A stretch of DNA of 64,000 nucleotides from an uncultured Alphaproteobacteria bacterium (GCA_934254585.1 CAKQLF010000005.1:1-64000), one strand, 5' to 3'; shown: positions 25,181 through 34,191, numbered from the stretch's first letter. Notes: generated by a model not told the origin, from the sequence alone. Numbers and translations are program-made.

Positions 25181-26536
25181 ATGAATAAAAAACTACTTTT
25201 GGCCGTTTCGTTGAGTGCTTTTATTTGTGCCAATGCAAACGCAGACACTATTTTTGAGGCAATGAGCGAAGCTTATAACAGCAATCCGACTTTACACGGT
25301 CAACGTGCTGCCAGTGGAGCAACAAATGAAGATGCGGCCGCCGCTCGTTCTGGATTCCGTCCGACAATCGGCGTAAATGGAAACTATTCGGATACACACG
25401 TTCGCAAAACCGGAAACGCAACCGTAGACGGTTATCAAAAAGGCTATACGGGCAGTGTGAAGCAGTCTGTTTTCAGCGGTTTTCAAACATATAACGCCGT
25501 AAAAGCGGCAGATTCGGCAGCTAAGGCCGGCATACAGGATTTGTATGCGGTGGAACAATCTGTTCTGTTAAATGCGTCTTCGGCATATTTAGATGTGATG
25601 CGCGATGAAGCTATTGTGCGTTTGCAAAAAAATAACGAACGTTTGCTGAAAAAACAGCTTGATGAAACGTTGGCTCGTTTTGATGTCGGCGAAGTGACCA
25701 GAACCGATGTGGCACAATCCAGAGCCAGTTATGCGCAGGCGCAATCAGATGTAATTTCGGCTGAGGGCAATTTGGCTGTTTCTAAGGCCACTTATTTGCA
25801 GATGGTGGGTAAAGAGCCAAATAATTTGCAAAATCCGGCAGATATAACCAAGCTGTTTCCGACTCGTTTTGATGAAGCAATGAATTATGCTCGCACAAAT
25901 AATTATTCTTTGCAGGCGGCAAAAAAACAATTGGATTCGGCTAATTATAATGTAAACAGCAATAAGGGCGCGTTGTTGCCGGAAGTTACATTTACGGCTG
26001 CCAGCGGTAAAAACACGCAATCTAACCACGATATGACAAAAAATCCTAGCACGACAAGCACGCAATATTCTTTGGATATGAGCGTTCCGCTTTACACCGG
26101 TGGCGCAACCAGAGCAAAGATTCGCAAGAGCAAATATCAAAAGTGGCAGGCTCAAGAAGGAGTTTTGGAGGCCGAACGCGCGGTTGTGGCCGGTGTGACA
26201 AGTTATTGGCAATCTATGCAAGCCAACAAATCTAACATTTCTTCCATTCAGGCGCAAATAAAAGCTTCTGCAATTGCGTTGGAAGGCACCCAAAAGGAAG
26301 AAGCCTTGGGTAACCGCACGGTTCTTGATGTTTTGAATGCTTATCAAACTTTGCTGACATCTCAGGTAAACGAAGTAAAAGCTTTACACGATTACTACGT
26401 TTCCGGATTGCAGTTAATGCAGTCAATGGGCAAATTAACTGCTAAAAAATTGGCGTTGAAAGTCAACTATTATGATGCGGAAGAACATTATCAAAACACA
26501 AAAGGCAAATGGCTGACTTTATCCATTGATAAATAA
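25181..26536 (+). CDS. tolC: TolC-family outer membrane efflux protein
   Basis: 451 residues from ATG 25181. Signal peptide ends ANA-DT. The mature protein begins T-I-F-E-A-M-S-E-A-Y-x-S-N-P-T-L, the usual TolC start, and has two structural repeats with long helices. The trimer forms an outer-membrane and periplasmic channel used by type I secretion and RND pumps, so it could serve AcrAB at 37-41 kb. The order tolC, popZ-like gene, valS is common in alphaproteobacteria. Confidence 0.92.
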   Translation: MNKKLLLAVSLSAFICANANADTIFEAMSEAYNSNPTLHGQRAASGATNEDAAAARSGFRPTIGVNGNYSDTHVRKTGNATVDGYQKGYTGSVKQSVFSGFQTYNAVKAADSAAKAGIQDLYAVEQSVLLNASSAYLDVMRDEAIVRLQKNNERLLKKQLDETLARFDVGEVTRTDVAQSRASYAQAQSDVISAEGNLAVSKATYLQMVGKEPNNLQNPADITKLFPTRFDEAMNYARTNNYSLQAAKKQLDSANYNVNSNKGALLPEVTFTAASGKNTQSNHDMTKNPSTTSTQYSLDMSVPLYTGGATRAKIRKSKYQKWQAQEGVLEAERAVVAGVTSYWQSMQANKSNISSIQAQIKASAIALEGTQKEEALGNRTVLDVLNAYQTLLTSQVNEVKALHDYYVSGLQLMQSMGKLTAKKLALKVNYYDAEEHYQNTKGKWLTLSIDK

Positions 26537-26612
26537 AGCAAAGATATTGCCAATTGAATTTAATTTTGCTATTATGCTCCAAGTTTTGAATTTTAACTTG
26601 GGGCATAAATTT

Positions 26613-26948
26613 ATGGCAAAGTCTGAAGAGCAGTCCATTGATTCGATTCTTAAATCGATTCGTGAGGCAATTATCGACAAAGAACAGCGCAAAATTTTAA
26701 ACAAGGTTGCTGCAGAAAATAAAGAGCCTGTATTCAAGGAAGAAGTGTTTGAACTGACTAAAAATATGATGGTTCAACGCGAAGATATTCCCTATCAACT
26801 TGGATTTTGGAATTTTAACGATGTCGCTAAAAAAATTATGAAAAAATATCAGTCCTATTTTGCCAAACGTGCGGTTAAAACCGATGTGCTTAATTCTAAT
26901 GACAATTTGGATGACCGAGTGCAGGTAAAGGAAAATTCTTTGGCCTAG
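26613..26948 (+). CDS. Short PopZ-like (DUF2497) protein
   Basis: 111 residues from ATG 26613; the open frame reaches 26526 within the tolC 3' end but those codons are unlikely. The N-terminus S-I-D-S-I-L-K-S-I-R-E-A-I-I-D-K-E matches the conserved first helix of PopZ and its relatives (x-I-L-A-S-I-R-R-I-I-x-x-D), and E-V-F-E-L-T matches a second short motif. The Pro-rich spacer and the C-terminal oligomerisation region (L-R-P-x-L-x-x-W-L-D) are absent. PopZ organises the cell pole and binds ParB and CckA-pathway proteins. Location between tolC and valS supports orthology, with possible reduction. Confidence 0.65.
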   Translation: MAKSEEQSIDSILKSIREAIIDKEQRKILNKVAAENKEPVFKEEVFELTKNMMVQREDIPYQLGFWNFNDVAKKIMKKYQSYFAKRAVKTDVLNSNDNLDDRVQVKENSLA

Positions 26949-27015
26949 CGGCTTATTTTCCTCAACGATTATTTTTAGTATTGGCTTAATTTTGTATATA
27001 TAACGGAAAAAAATA

Positions 27016-29655
27016 ATGTTAGAAAAGAACTATAATCCAAAAGAATTTGAAGAAAAGATATATGAAAAATGGGAAAATGACGGTGACTTTAAACCGGATA
27101 TGCGTAGTAAAAAAGAGGCGTTCTCGGTGGTGATTCCGCCGCCAAACGTGACCGGCGTTTTGCACATGGGACACGCGCTTGACGACACTTTGCAGGATAT
27201 TTTGATTCGCTATAATCGTATGCTCGGTAAAAAAGTTTTATGGCAGCCGGGGACAGATCACGCCGGTATTGCCACTCAAATGGTGGTTGAACGTAATTTG
27301 GCTAAAGAAGGAATTACCAGACACGATTTGGGACGTGAAAAGTTTATTGAAAAAGTTTGGGAATGGCGTAAACAATCCGGAGGCACAATTTGCCGCCAAT
27401 TGCGTCGTTTGGGAGCTTCTTGCGATTGGAGCCGCGAGCGTTTTACTATGGATGAAGGACTTTCCCGTGCCGTGCGTAGAATTTTTGTTTCGCTTTATAA
27501 AGACGGCTTGATTTTTAAGGCGAAAAAATTGGTAAACTGGGACCCTAAATTAGGTACGGCCGTTTCTGATTTGGAAGTTGTGCAAAAAGAAACCGTCGGC
27601 AAGATGTACTATTACAAATATCCGATTGAAGGTCAAAAAGGAGAATATATTCACATTGCTACCACTCGTCCGGAAACAATGTTTGGTGACACGGCGGTGG
27701 CTGTTTCTAAAGATAATCCGAAATTGGCGCATTTAATTGGTAAAAATTGTATTATTCCGATTATTGACCGTGTGATTCCGATTGTTGGCGATGAACACGC
27801 CGACCCTGAAAAAGGTACCGGTGCGGTGAAAATTACTCCGGCGCACGATTTCAACGACTTTGAAGTGGGCAAGCGTCATAATTTGCCGATGATAAATGTT
27901 TTGAATCCTGATGCGACGATGAATGAAAACACTCCGTACGCCGGTTTGACCACAATGGAGGCCAGAGCCAAGACTATTGAAAAGTTAACCGAACTGGGAT
28001 TGATGGATAAGATAGAAGACCACCCGATGGTTATTCCGTATGGTGACCGGAGCGGCGTGGTTATTGAGCCTTTAATGACAGACCAGTGGTTTGTTGATGC
28101 TCCGAAATTGGCAGTTGCGGCAATTAAAGCCGTTGAAGACGGTGATATGCAGTTTGTGCCGAAGAATTATGAAAAAACATATTTTGAATGGATGCGCAAT
28201 ATTCAGCCGTGGTGCATTTCTCGCCAGTTGTGGTGGGGTCATCAGATGCCGATTTGGTACGGCCCTGACGGAGAAATTTTCTGTGAAGAAAATGAAGAAG
28301 AAGCCAAAGCAGCTGCGGCCGAGCACTATGGAAAAGCCGTTGAATTAACTCGTGAAACAGATGTTTTGGACACTTGGTTCTCTTCCGGTTTATGGGCTTT
28401 TTCAACCTTGGGATGGCCTGATGAAACCGAATTTTTGAAAACATTTTATCCGACCTCGGTTTTGGTTACGGGGTTTGACATCATTTTCTTCTGGGTTGCC
28501 CGTATGATGATGATGAGTATGTATATGATGAAGCGCGTGCCGTTCAAAAAATGTTACATTCACGGTTTGGTGCGCGATGAACAAGGCCGCAAGATGAGCA
28601 AATCCAAAGGCAATACGGTTGACCCGATGGAAACTATTGAAAAATACGGTGCCGATGCGTTGCGTTTCTTTATGGCGGCTATGGAAACTCAAGGCCGTGA
28701 TATCAATCTGTCGGATTCGCGTATTCAGGGTTATCGTAATTTTGCCACAAAATTATGGAACGCCGCTCGTTTTTGCGAGATGAATGAGTGCTATTCCGTA
28801 AAAGATTTTGAAGTCAGCCAAGCCAAGTTGGAAATCAGCAAGTGGATTATAGCCAAAGTTAAAGAAGCTTCGGCGGAAGTTACCGAAAATCTGAATAATT
28901 TCCGTTTTTCAGATGCGGCAAATGCGGTGTACCAATTTATTTGGGGAACATTCTGCGATTGGTACATTGAGCTGATTAAGCCTATTTTCTATGGCGAAAA
29001 CGCCGAGGATATTAAGGAAACCCGCGCTGTGGCTGCTTGGATATTGGATAGAATTTTGATAATGTTGCACCCGTTTATGCCGTTTATCACCGAGGAATTG
29101 TGGGATAATCTGACAGAGCGCTCCGGTAAACTGATTCACGCCGCTTGGCCGACAGATGAAAATATAAATGCTGATGACAAAAATGAAATTGACAGAGCCA
29201 TTGATTTTATTATGGCGATTCGCTCGTTGCGCGCGGCGATGAATTTGCCGGCCGGTGCCAAATTACACGTTTATGTTAAAGATGCCGCTTCAGAAACAAT
29301 GTCGGTGCTTGAAAGACAAAAGGCCTTGATTTGCAAATTGGCTCGTTTGGAAGAAGTTTCGGCTTTGGCAAATCGTGAGATAACCAAAGATATGGTGCAG
29401 ACTGTAAGCCGTGAGGCGGTAATTCTTATTCCGCTTAAAGGTGTGGTTGATTTTGAGGCCGAACGCGCTCGCTTGCAAAAAGAGTTGGAAACATTAAATA
29501 AAAATATTGAAGGTTACAGCCGCAAGCTTAGCAACGAAAATTTTGTGGCCAAGGCTCCGGCGTCAGTTGTGTCCGAAGAAAAACGCCGCCTGTCCGAGGC
29601 TCAGGAAAATAAAGATAAAGTTGAAGAAGCTTTGGCTCGTATTGCTAATTTTTAA
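27016..29655 (+). CDS. valS: Valyl-tRNA synthetase
   Basis: 879 residues, class I. HIGH motif as HMGHA in PPPNVTGVLHMGHALDDT; KMSKS in GRKMSKSKGNTVDP; editing domain with TTRPETMFGDTAVAV; anticodon domain; and a C-terminal coiled coil (LQKELETLNKNIEGYSRKL) typical of ValRS. It charges tRNA-Val and edits Thr. The following lipoprotein gene begins 10 bp after the stop. Confidence 0.98.
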   Translation: MLEKNYNPKEFEEKIYEKWENDGDFKPDMRSKKEAFSVVIPPPNVTGVLHMGHALDDTLQDILIRYNRMLGKKVLWQPGTDHAGIATQMVVERNLAKEGITRHDLGREKFIEKVWEWRKQSGGTICRQLRRLGASCDWSRERFTMDEGLSRAVRRIFVSLYKDGLIFKAKKLVNWDPKLGTAVSDLEVVQKETVGKMYYYKYPIEGQKGEYIHIATTRPETMFGDTAVAVSKDNPKLAHLIGKNCIIPIIDRVIPIVGDEHADPEKGTGAVKITPAHDFNDFEVGKRHNLPMINVLNPDATMNENTPYAGLTTMEARAKTIEKLTELGLMDKIEDHPMVIPYGDRSGVVIEPLMTDQWFVDAPKLAVAAIKAVEDGDMQFVPKNYEKTYFEWMRNIQPWCISRQLWWGHQMPIWYGPDGEIFCEENEEEAKAAAAEHYGKAVELTRETDVLDTWFSSGLWAFSTLGWPDETEFLKTFYPTSVLVTGFDIIFFWVARMMMMSMYMMKRVPFKKCYIHGLVRDEQGRKMSKSKGNTVDPMETIEKYGADALRFFMAAMETQGRDINLSDSRIQGYRNFATKLWNAARFCEMNECYSVKDFEVSQAKLEISKWIIAKVKEASAEVTENLNNFRFSDAANAVYQFIWGTFCDWYIELIKPIFYGENAEDIKETRAVAAWILDRILIMLHPFMPFITEELWDNLTERSGKLIHAAWPTDENINADDKNEIDRAIDFIMAIRSLRAAMNLPAGAKLHVYVKDAASETMSVLERQKALICKLARLEEVSALANREITKDMVQTVSREAVILIPLKGVVDFEAERARLQKELETLNKNIEGYSRKLSNENFVAKAPASVVSEEKRRLSEAQENKDKVEEALARIANF

Positions 29656-29665
29656 GGAGAAAAAA

Positions 29666-30304
29666 ATGAAAAAAATAATATTAAGTTTGGTTGCCGTTTG
29701 TTTTATGTCAGCGTGCGCAACAGACCCATATACAGGTGAAAGCAAAGTGGCTAAAACCGCGTGGGGAACGGGTATCGGTGCGGCGGCCGGTGCTGGTATC
29801 GGAGCTTTAATCGGCGGCAAAAAAGGCGCGTTGATTGGTGCCGGTATCGGTGGAGCAACCGGCGCGGCTACCGGTGGTTATATGGATATTCAAGCCAGTA
29901 AATTGCGTCAAAAACTAACCGGAACCGGTGTGCAAGTGGCGCGTGACGGCGATAATGTGCGTTTGATTATGCCGAACAGCATTACTTTTAACACTAATGA
30001 ATCCACTATGAAAACCTCGGCCAACAATGTTTTGGATTCGGTTGCTTTGGTGGCAAAAGAATATGACAAAACCAGATTGCAGGTTGTGGGCTATACCGAC
30101 AGCACCGGTAATGATAAAATAAATCAGCCGTTGTCCGAGCGTCGGGCTGCCGCTGTGGCCAACTATTTGGCTTTGCGCGGTGTGCAAGGCAGTCGTATAA
30201 GTTCATATGGTGCCGGCGCGGCTAACCCGATTGCCTCTAACGCCACGGAAGAGGGGAAAGCGCAAAACCGCCGTGTTGAAATTACTTTAATTAACGCCCA
30301 ATAA
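29666..30304 (+). CDS. OmpA-family lipoprotein with glycine-zipper domain
   Basis: 212 residues from ATG 29666 (AAGGAG upstream); the open frame reaches back into valS and is not used. Lipobox M-S-A-C, then a glycine zipper (GTGIGAAAGAGIGALIGG) and a C-terminal OmpA-like peptidoglycan-binding domain (TFNTNESTM, GYTDSTGNDKINQPLSERRA, NRRVEITL). The order resembles YiaD/YfiB-type lipoproteins that tie the outer membrane to peptidoglycan. Confidence 0.9.
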   Translation: MKKIILSLVAVCFMSACATDPYTGESKVAKTAWGTGIGAAAGAGIGALIGGKKGALIGAGIGGATGAATGGYMDIQASKLRQKLTGTGVQVARDGDNVRLIMPNSITFNTNESTMKTSANNVLDSVALVAKEYDKTRLQVVGYTDSTGNDKINQPLSERRAAAVANYLALRGVQGSRISSYGAGAANPIASNATEEGKAQNRRVEITLINAQ

Positions 30305-30325
30305 CGACAAATATTCTGTCCTAAG

Positions 30326-30366
30326 AAAACCGCCATATTGAAAAATATCCGGCGGTTTTGTTATTT
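30326..30366 (+). terminator. Terminator after the OmpA-type lipoprotein gene
   Basis: Stem AAAACCGCC/GGCGGTTTT (30326-30334 with 30351-30359), then GTTATTT. Confidence 0.85.
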
Positions 30367-30370
30367 AATC

Positions 30371-30398
30371 TTTACTTTTTGACTTTATTTAGTATAAA
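30371..30398 (+). promoter_or_regulatory. Promoter of pilin-leader RNA copy D
   Basis: TTTACT (30371-30376), 16-bp spacer, TATAAA (30393-30398); the 5' hairpin of RNA copy D begins 9 nt later. Confidence 0.6.
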
Positions 30399-30406
30399 CT
30401 GGTCAG

Positions 30407-30597
30407 CAGACGGACAATAGTCTGTTCGGGGTGTCGAAACCTCTTCTTCAGATGTCGAAATGTTTGACATTAAATAAGTATACCTTCTGGTTAGATGGCT
30501 GGAAGGTAGCAAAATGTGCTATATGCTAATATGCTACACTATTATCTGAAGAGTAGTTTCGAACTTCCAGCTGCTTCGTCCAAAGCAGCTTTTTTGT
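30407..30597 (+). ncRNA. Structured pilin-leader RNA, copy D (divergent)
   Basis: Little primary sequence is shared with copies A-C, yet each element is present. 5' hairpin CAGAC/GTCTG (30407-30411, 30420-30424); hairpin GGGG/CCTC (30428-30431, 30440-30443); loop TCGAAAC (30434-30440) with GTTTCGA (30556-30562); long-range helix CTTCAGAT (30446-30453) with ATCTGAAG (30544-30551); hairpin ATGTC/GACAT; hairpin TACCTTC/GAAGGTA (30481-30487, 30502-30508); GCTGGAAG (30498-30505) with CTTCCAGC (30564-30571); terminator AGCTGCTT/AAGCAGCT (30569-30576, 30583-30590) plus six T. The pilin ATG is at 30628. Confidence 0.8.
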
Positions 30598-30627
30598 TGT
30601 TGTTTCAAAATGAAAGGAAGTTGTTTT

Positions 30628-31269
30628 ATGAAAATCAATCAGATTGGTCGTTCAATGATAGAAATGCTGGGTGTGTTGGCAATTATTGCGGTGCTAAGTG
30701 TTGGAGGTGTAGCCGGATTAACAAAAGCTATAAGGAAGCATCGTTCTAACATTCAAAAAGAATTGTTGGTGCAAGTATTGGCAAATGCCATAAATTTACG
30801 TTCAGAATTTTTTCCGCTGAAAGATGGAGAATCAAAGTATGTAACCGACATTTTTGAGGCGTTGGGGGCTGTTCCGGAGGGTATAACATATAAAGGCGAT
30901 TCATTGTACGATAAAGATGGTAACATCTTAGGTGTTACTTATGGGATTGTCAGTTGGAAAAATCTTGACGGCAGCACATCAAGCCGGTTGGAATATATTG
31001 TCTTCTTAAAATTAATCCATAATTCAACAATGCTTTCTCCAGGGGCTGAAGATTTTTGTGAAAATGCGGTGTTTGTGTCGCAAAAATATGCGAACGATAT
31101 TGAAAAAGTTACGTTATATCAATCAGATAATAATTCTATTAAAGGGGGTAAAGGAAATGGTTTTGATCAAAATAAGCTTAGGACAATAACTCAATCTGAG
31201 GTTAATGATTTTTGCCACTGGTGCAAAACAGATGGTTATTGCAATTTATACATTTACATAAACCCGTAA
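30628..31269 (+). CDS. Type IV prepilin-like protein with C-terminal CxxC motif
   Basis: 213 residues from ATG 30628, which follows AAAGGAAG; an earlier ATG at 30610 overlaps that site. Leader MKINQIG, then R-S-M-I-E and MLGVLAIIAVLSVGGVAG. The tail carries I-T-Q-S-E-V-x3-C-H-W-C-x4-Y-C, the same pattern as the prepilins at 589, 50600 and 60150. The middle has less similarity to the others, in line with its more divergent leader RNA. It ends 8 bp before the convergent trxB, with no terminator between. Confidence 0.85.
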   Translation: MKINQIGRSMIEMLGVLAIIAVLSVGGVAGLTKAIRKHRSNIQKELLVQVLANAINLRSEFFPLKDGESKYVTDIFEALGAVPEGITYKGDSLYDKDGNILGVTYGIVSWKNLDGSTSSRLEYIVFLKLIHNSTMLSPGAEDFCENAVFVSQKYANDIEKVTLYQSDNNSIKGGKGNGFDQNKLRTITQSEVNDFCHWCKTDGYCNLYIYINP

Positions 31270-31277
31270 ACCATTTA

Positions 31278-32210
31278 TCAGCTCAGATATCTGATGACTT
31301 CGAGCGCGGCTTTGGCTCCGGAGCCTGCAGCTATAACCGCCTGATGATATTCCGGATTGCAAACATCTCCCGCCGCGAAAACGCCTTTGACATTGGTCAC
31401 GCAGCTATGCGGAGCCGTAACGATGTAACCGCCGGAGGTTAAGTTCAAATAATTCCGAAACAACTCGGTGTTGGGGTGGTGTCCGATAGCAACAAACAAA
31501 CCGGAAATATTAAGCTCTTTAATCATATCTGTTTTAACATTGCGGATTTTTAATCCGGTCACCAAAAGTGGATTTTCTGTACCGATTATTTCTTCAATAA
31601 CAGTATTCCAGACCATTACGATTTTGCGGTTTTGTTGAATACGATGCTGTAAAACCGCGTCGGCTCGAAGAGAATGGCGGCGGTGAATTAAATAGACTTT
31701 ATCTGTAATCGAAGATAAATATAAAGCTTCTTCAGCCGCCGTGTTGCCGCCTCCGACCACGGCTACTTCTTTGCCTTTATAGAAAAAACCATCGCAGGTG
31801 GCACAAGAAGAAACGCCGTGTCCGATAAATTTTTGTTCACTTGGCAGATTTAGCCAATTTACTGACGAACCCGTCGCCACAATAACCGCTTTTGATTGAT
31901 AAGAGTTTCCGGCACTGGAACTGCAGGTAAAGGGGTGATCAAAAAAATCAACTTCCGTTATTTTGTCATCAATCATCTGCACGCCGCGCGCTTCGGCTTG
32001 TTGGCGCATTTTTTCCATAATTTCAAAGCCGGTCATTGTTTCGACAAAGGCCGGAAAGTTGTCGACCTCACTGGATAAAATAAGCTGACCGCCTTTTTGG
32101 CCGCCGGTGACAATTAAGGTTTTCAAACCGGCGCGTGCCGTATAAATTCCGGCGGTATATCCGGCCGGTCCGGACCCGATTATTAATACGTCTATCTTAA
32201 ATTCAGACAT
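31278..32210 (-). CDS. trxB: Thioredoxin-disulfide reductase
   Basis: 310 residues. FAD-binding I-G-S-G-P-A-G-Y-T-A at about 11-20; redox pair C-A-T-C (Cys136, Cys139); NADPH motif VGGGNTAAEEALYL; C-terminal GVFAAGDV. It transfers electrons from NADPH to thioredoxin in the cytoplasm. AGGAG precedes the start. No thioredoxin gene is in the window. Confidence 0.97.
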   Translation of the reverse strand: MSEFKIDVLIIGSGPAGYTAGIYTARAGLKTLIVTGGQKGGQLILSSEVDNFPAFVETMTGFEIMEKMRQQAEARGVQMIDDKITEVDFFDHPFTCSSSAGNSYQSKAVIVATGSSVNWLNLPSEQKFIGHGVSSCATCDGFFYKGKEVAVVGGGNTAAEEALYLSSITDKVYLIHRRHSLRADAVLQHRIQQNRKIVMVWNTVIEEIIGTENPLLVTGLKIRNVKTDMIKELNISGLFVAIGHHPNTELFRNYLNLTSGGYIVTAPHSCVTNVKGVFAAGDVCNPEYHQAVIAAGSGAKAALEVIRYLS

Positions 32211-32358
32211 TGCAACTCCTTTATAATTTTTTAATTATACATAAACTCGTTCCGGCTTATTTAAAGGGGGACTTTTTTTGTTTTATTTTGTCTAAAAAAT
32301 AACTGGACAATTGTAACAAGTTGATTTATTATAAAAATAAATTAAATGGACGCCCGAT

Positions 32359-33195
32359 ATGAGAAAAGAATACGAAGATTTTTTATTAAAAGAATATAGA
32401 AACAGCCGGATAGCCCCGACAAAGATTTCTGTTGGTAAATATGATTTGCCGGTTCCGTATGCCTATGCCAATCCGATGGGGGACAATCACGCGTTAAAAA
32501 ATGCCTTGTTTGATAAATATATAAAGGCTCGCTTATCCGAAGCGCAAAAATATATGAAGGCCGGATATAAAAAAATTCCGGTGTTGTGCTTTCAAGATAT
32601 TAAAATTGTCAAGCCGTTCCGTTTAAGAGAAAAAACAGATGATGAAGCGCAACGTCTGGTGACGGAGGCAATTGTTAAGCGTTATGGCAAAGCGGTTAAG
32701 TTGACAATGGCTTTGTGTGAGGTTTATCCTGATGAAAAATTTGCCGTGCGCGTTGATTCGGAAAGTGTACGCAAAATGTCGGCGCAATATAACCGATATT
32801 TGAGTGAAAGCGCAAAAAATAAAAAATCTGTATCGGCGATTAAAGTTGGCAAAATGCTTCAAGAACACGGCTCGTTGCTTTATGGAACGTTCAAACGAAT
32901 TTCATTGCCGATTTTGCAGAAAATGGGGGAGCAATATCTTAAACAGTTGGAGGCTCTAAAGCGTATTTATGCCAAGAAACGCAACATTATTAATAGAACA
33001 TTGGGAATGACGGCCTTGGCGGGTGTTTTGACTTTAGGAACGTGCCGTCAACAGCAAACGGCTCAACCTTCGGAAGGTGGAGAAAAAAACGAATTTGTTA
33101 AAAATCAGGACGGTATGTTGAACGGTTTTATTTCTCACATTAAAAACGCCGGTAAAAATAAGCGACAGGGAACGGCACAATCCAATTCGTGGTGA
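32359..33195 (+). CDS. Unknown protein, paired with the GH24-like gene
   Basis: 278 residues, basic and largely helical. I do not recognise a domain. A single hydrophobic stretch (TLGMTALAGVLTLGTC, about 214-229) could be a membrane anchor, with most of the protein N-terminal to it; a C-terminal low-complexity tail follows. There is no signal peptide. It overlaps the next gene by 4-7 bp, so the pair is translated together; the partner is lysozyme-like. Confidence 0.6.
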   Translation: MRKEYEDFLLKEYRNSRIAPTKISVGKYDLPVPYAYANPMGDNHALKNALFDKYIKARLSEAQKYMKAGYKKIPVLCFQDIKIVKPFRLREKTDDEAQRLVTEAIVKRYGKAVKLTMALCEVYPDEKFAVRVDSESVRKMSAQYNRYLSESAKNKKSVSAIKVGKMLQEHGSLLYGTFKRISLPILQKMGEQYLKQLEALKRIYAKKRNIINRTLGMTALAGVLTLGTCRQQQTAQPSEGGEKNEFVKNQDGMLNGFISHIKNAGKNKRQGTAQSNSW

Positions 33196-34154
33196 AATTA
33201 GATGAAAATGTTCAAGAATTTTTGGCTCAACAAGGTCTGGACACTTTAAATGATGTTCAACAGCATAATTTAAATATGTTTCTAAAAACTCGAAACGCCA
33301 GAAATATGCTCATAGCGTTTGCCGAAAATTTTGAAGAGAATACTTATGATGATAAAAAAGGCTTTTTAACCATTGGTTATGGTTGCACAAACTATTTAGA
33401 TGAAAAAGGGCAACCCTTGGAAAAATATTCAAAAGTCAGCCGCAAAAAGTCGGCATTTGTGCAAGCCGGACAGGAAACAACCAAGGCCGAGGCCACAGTT
33501 CAGGTTGACAGGCGTTCAAATTTCGTGACTTTGCCGAAACTTTTAAAGTTGGTTAAAGTAAAGCTAACCGAAGAGCAGATGATTGTGACAAATGATTTTG
33601 CGTATATCACAAACGATAAATTTGACGAAACACAATATTTGCAGGCACTTAATGAAAAAAAGCCTAATTCATATCTTAGCCAGTGTATGGCTTTGTGGAA
33701 CAATGATGCCGGTTTGCCTAAACGTTTGTTTGTTTCGCATCTGATTTTAAACGGATATCTGCGTCCGGCAATCATTAGAACATTCAAGCCATCAAGCTGC
33801 TATAATTTGACATTGGACGAGTGCTATGACTGCAAGAAAAATCCTGATGGTTCAACCAAAATGGTCAAATTGCCGGTAACAACTCGCGAAGTGGTGCGCG
33901 GAAGACTGCGGAAAGTTGTGCGTAGCCAGATTCGTCCTGACTATAAAATAAAAAACGGTTTGCCAAGTTTTTCAACGGATAAGGATAATATAAAAACCTG
34001 TATAGCCTCTATGCAGGCTAAACGCGGAGAACAATGTGTGGCGCACATAATTCCGTCTTCAACGGAAGTTAGATTGCTGAGTGAAAACCACAAAGCAAAC
34101 AAGTCTAACTCAATTAATAATATTCAAAACAATAAAAGTGTAAGGGAATTATAA
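33189..34154 (+). CDS. GH24 (T4-type) lysozyme-like protein
   Basis: 321 residues from GTG 33189 (a second GTG at 33192 makes a GTGA overlap and is equally likely). The catalytic triad spacing of T4 lysozyme (Glu11, Asp20, Thr26) is kept exactly: Glu46 in FAENFEENTY, Asp55 in YDDKKG, Thr61 in FLTIGYGCT. Further on, LTEEQ, DFAYITNDKF and NDAGLPKRLFVSHLIL follow the GH24 order. The sequence continues about 130 residues past the lysozyme core with a Cys-rich, basic extension. It has no signal peptide, so export would need another route, or it is a phage-derived or effector-type enzyme. Confidence 0.65.
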   Translation: MVKLDENVQEFLAQQGLDTLNDVQQHNLNMFLKTRNARNMLIAFAENFEENTYDDKKGFLTIGYGCTNYLDEKGQPLEKYSKVSRKKSAFVQAGQETTKAEATVQVDRRSNFVTLPKLLKLVKVKLTEEQMIVTNDFAYITNDKFDETQYLQALNEKKPNSYLSQCMALWNNDAGLPKRLFVSHLILNGYLRPAIIRTFKPSSCYNLTLDECYDCKKNPDGSTKMVKLPVTTREVVRGRLRKVVRSQIRPDYKIKNGLPSFSTDKDNIKTCIASMQAKRGEQCVAHIIPSSTEVRLLSENHKANKSNSINNIQNNKSVREL

Positions 34155-34163
34155 AAAAAACAC

Positions 34164-34191
34164 TTGCTTTTCGGCTGAAATGTTTTAATCT
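34164..34191 (+). promoter_or_regulatory. Ferredoxin gene promoter
   Basis: TTGCTT (34164-34169), 16-bp spacer, TAATCT (34186-34191), 34 bp before the ATG. Confidence 0.6.

Noticed and set aside
30498..30597. Terminator at 30569-30596 as the end of the OmpA lipoprotein transcript
   Set aside because: That gene has its own terminator at 30326-30366, and a new promoter lies between.
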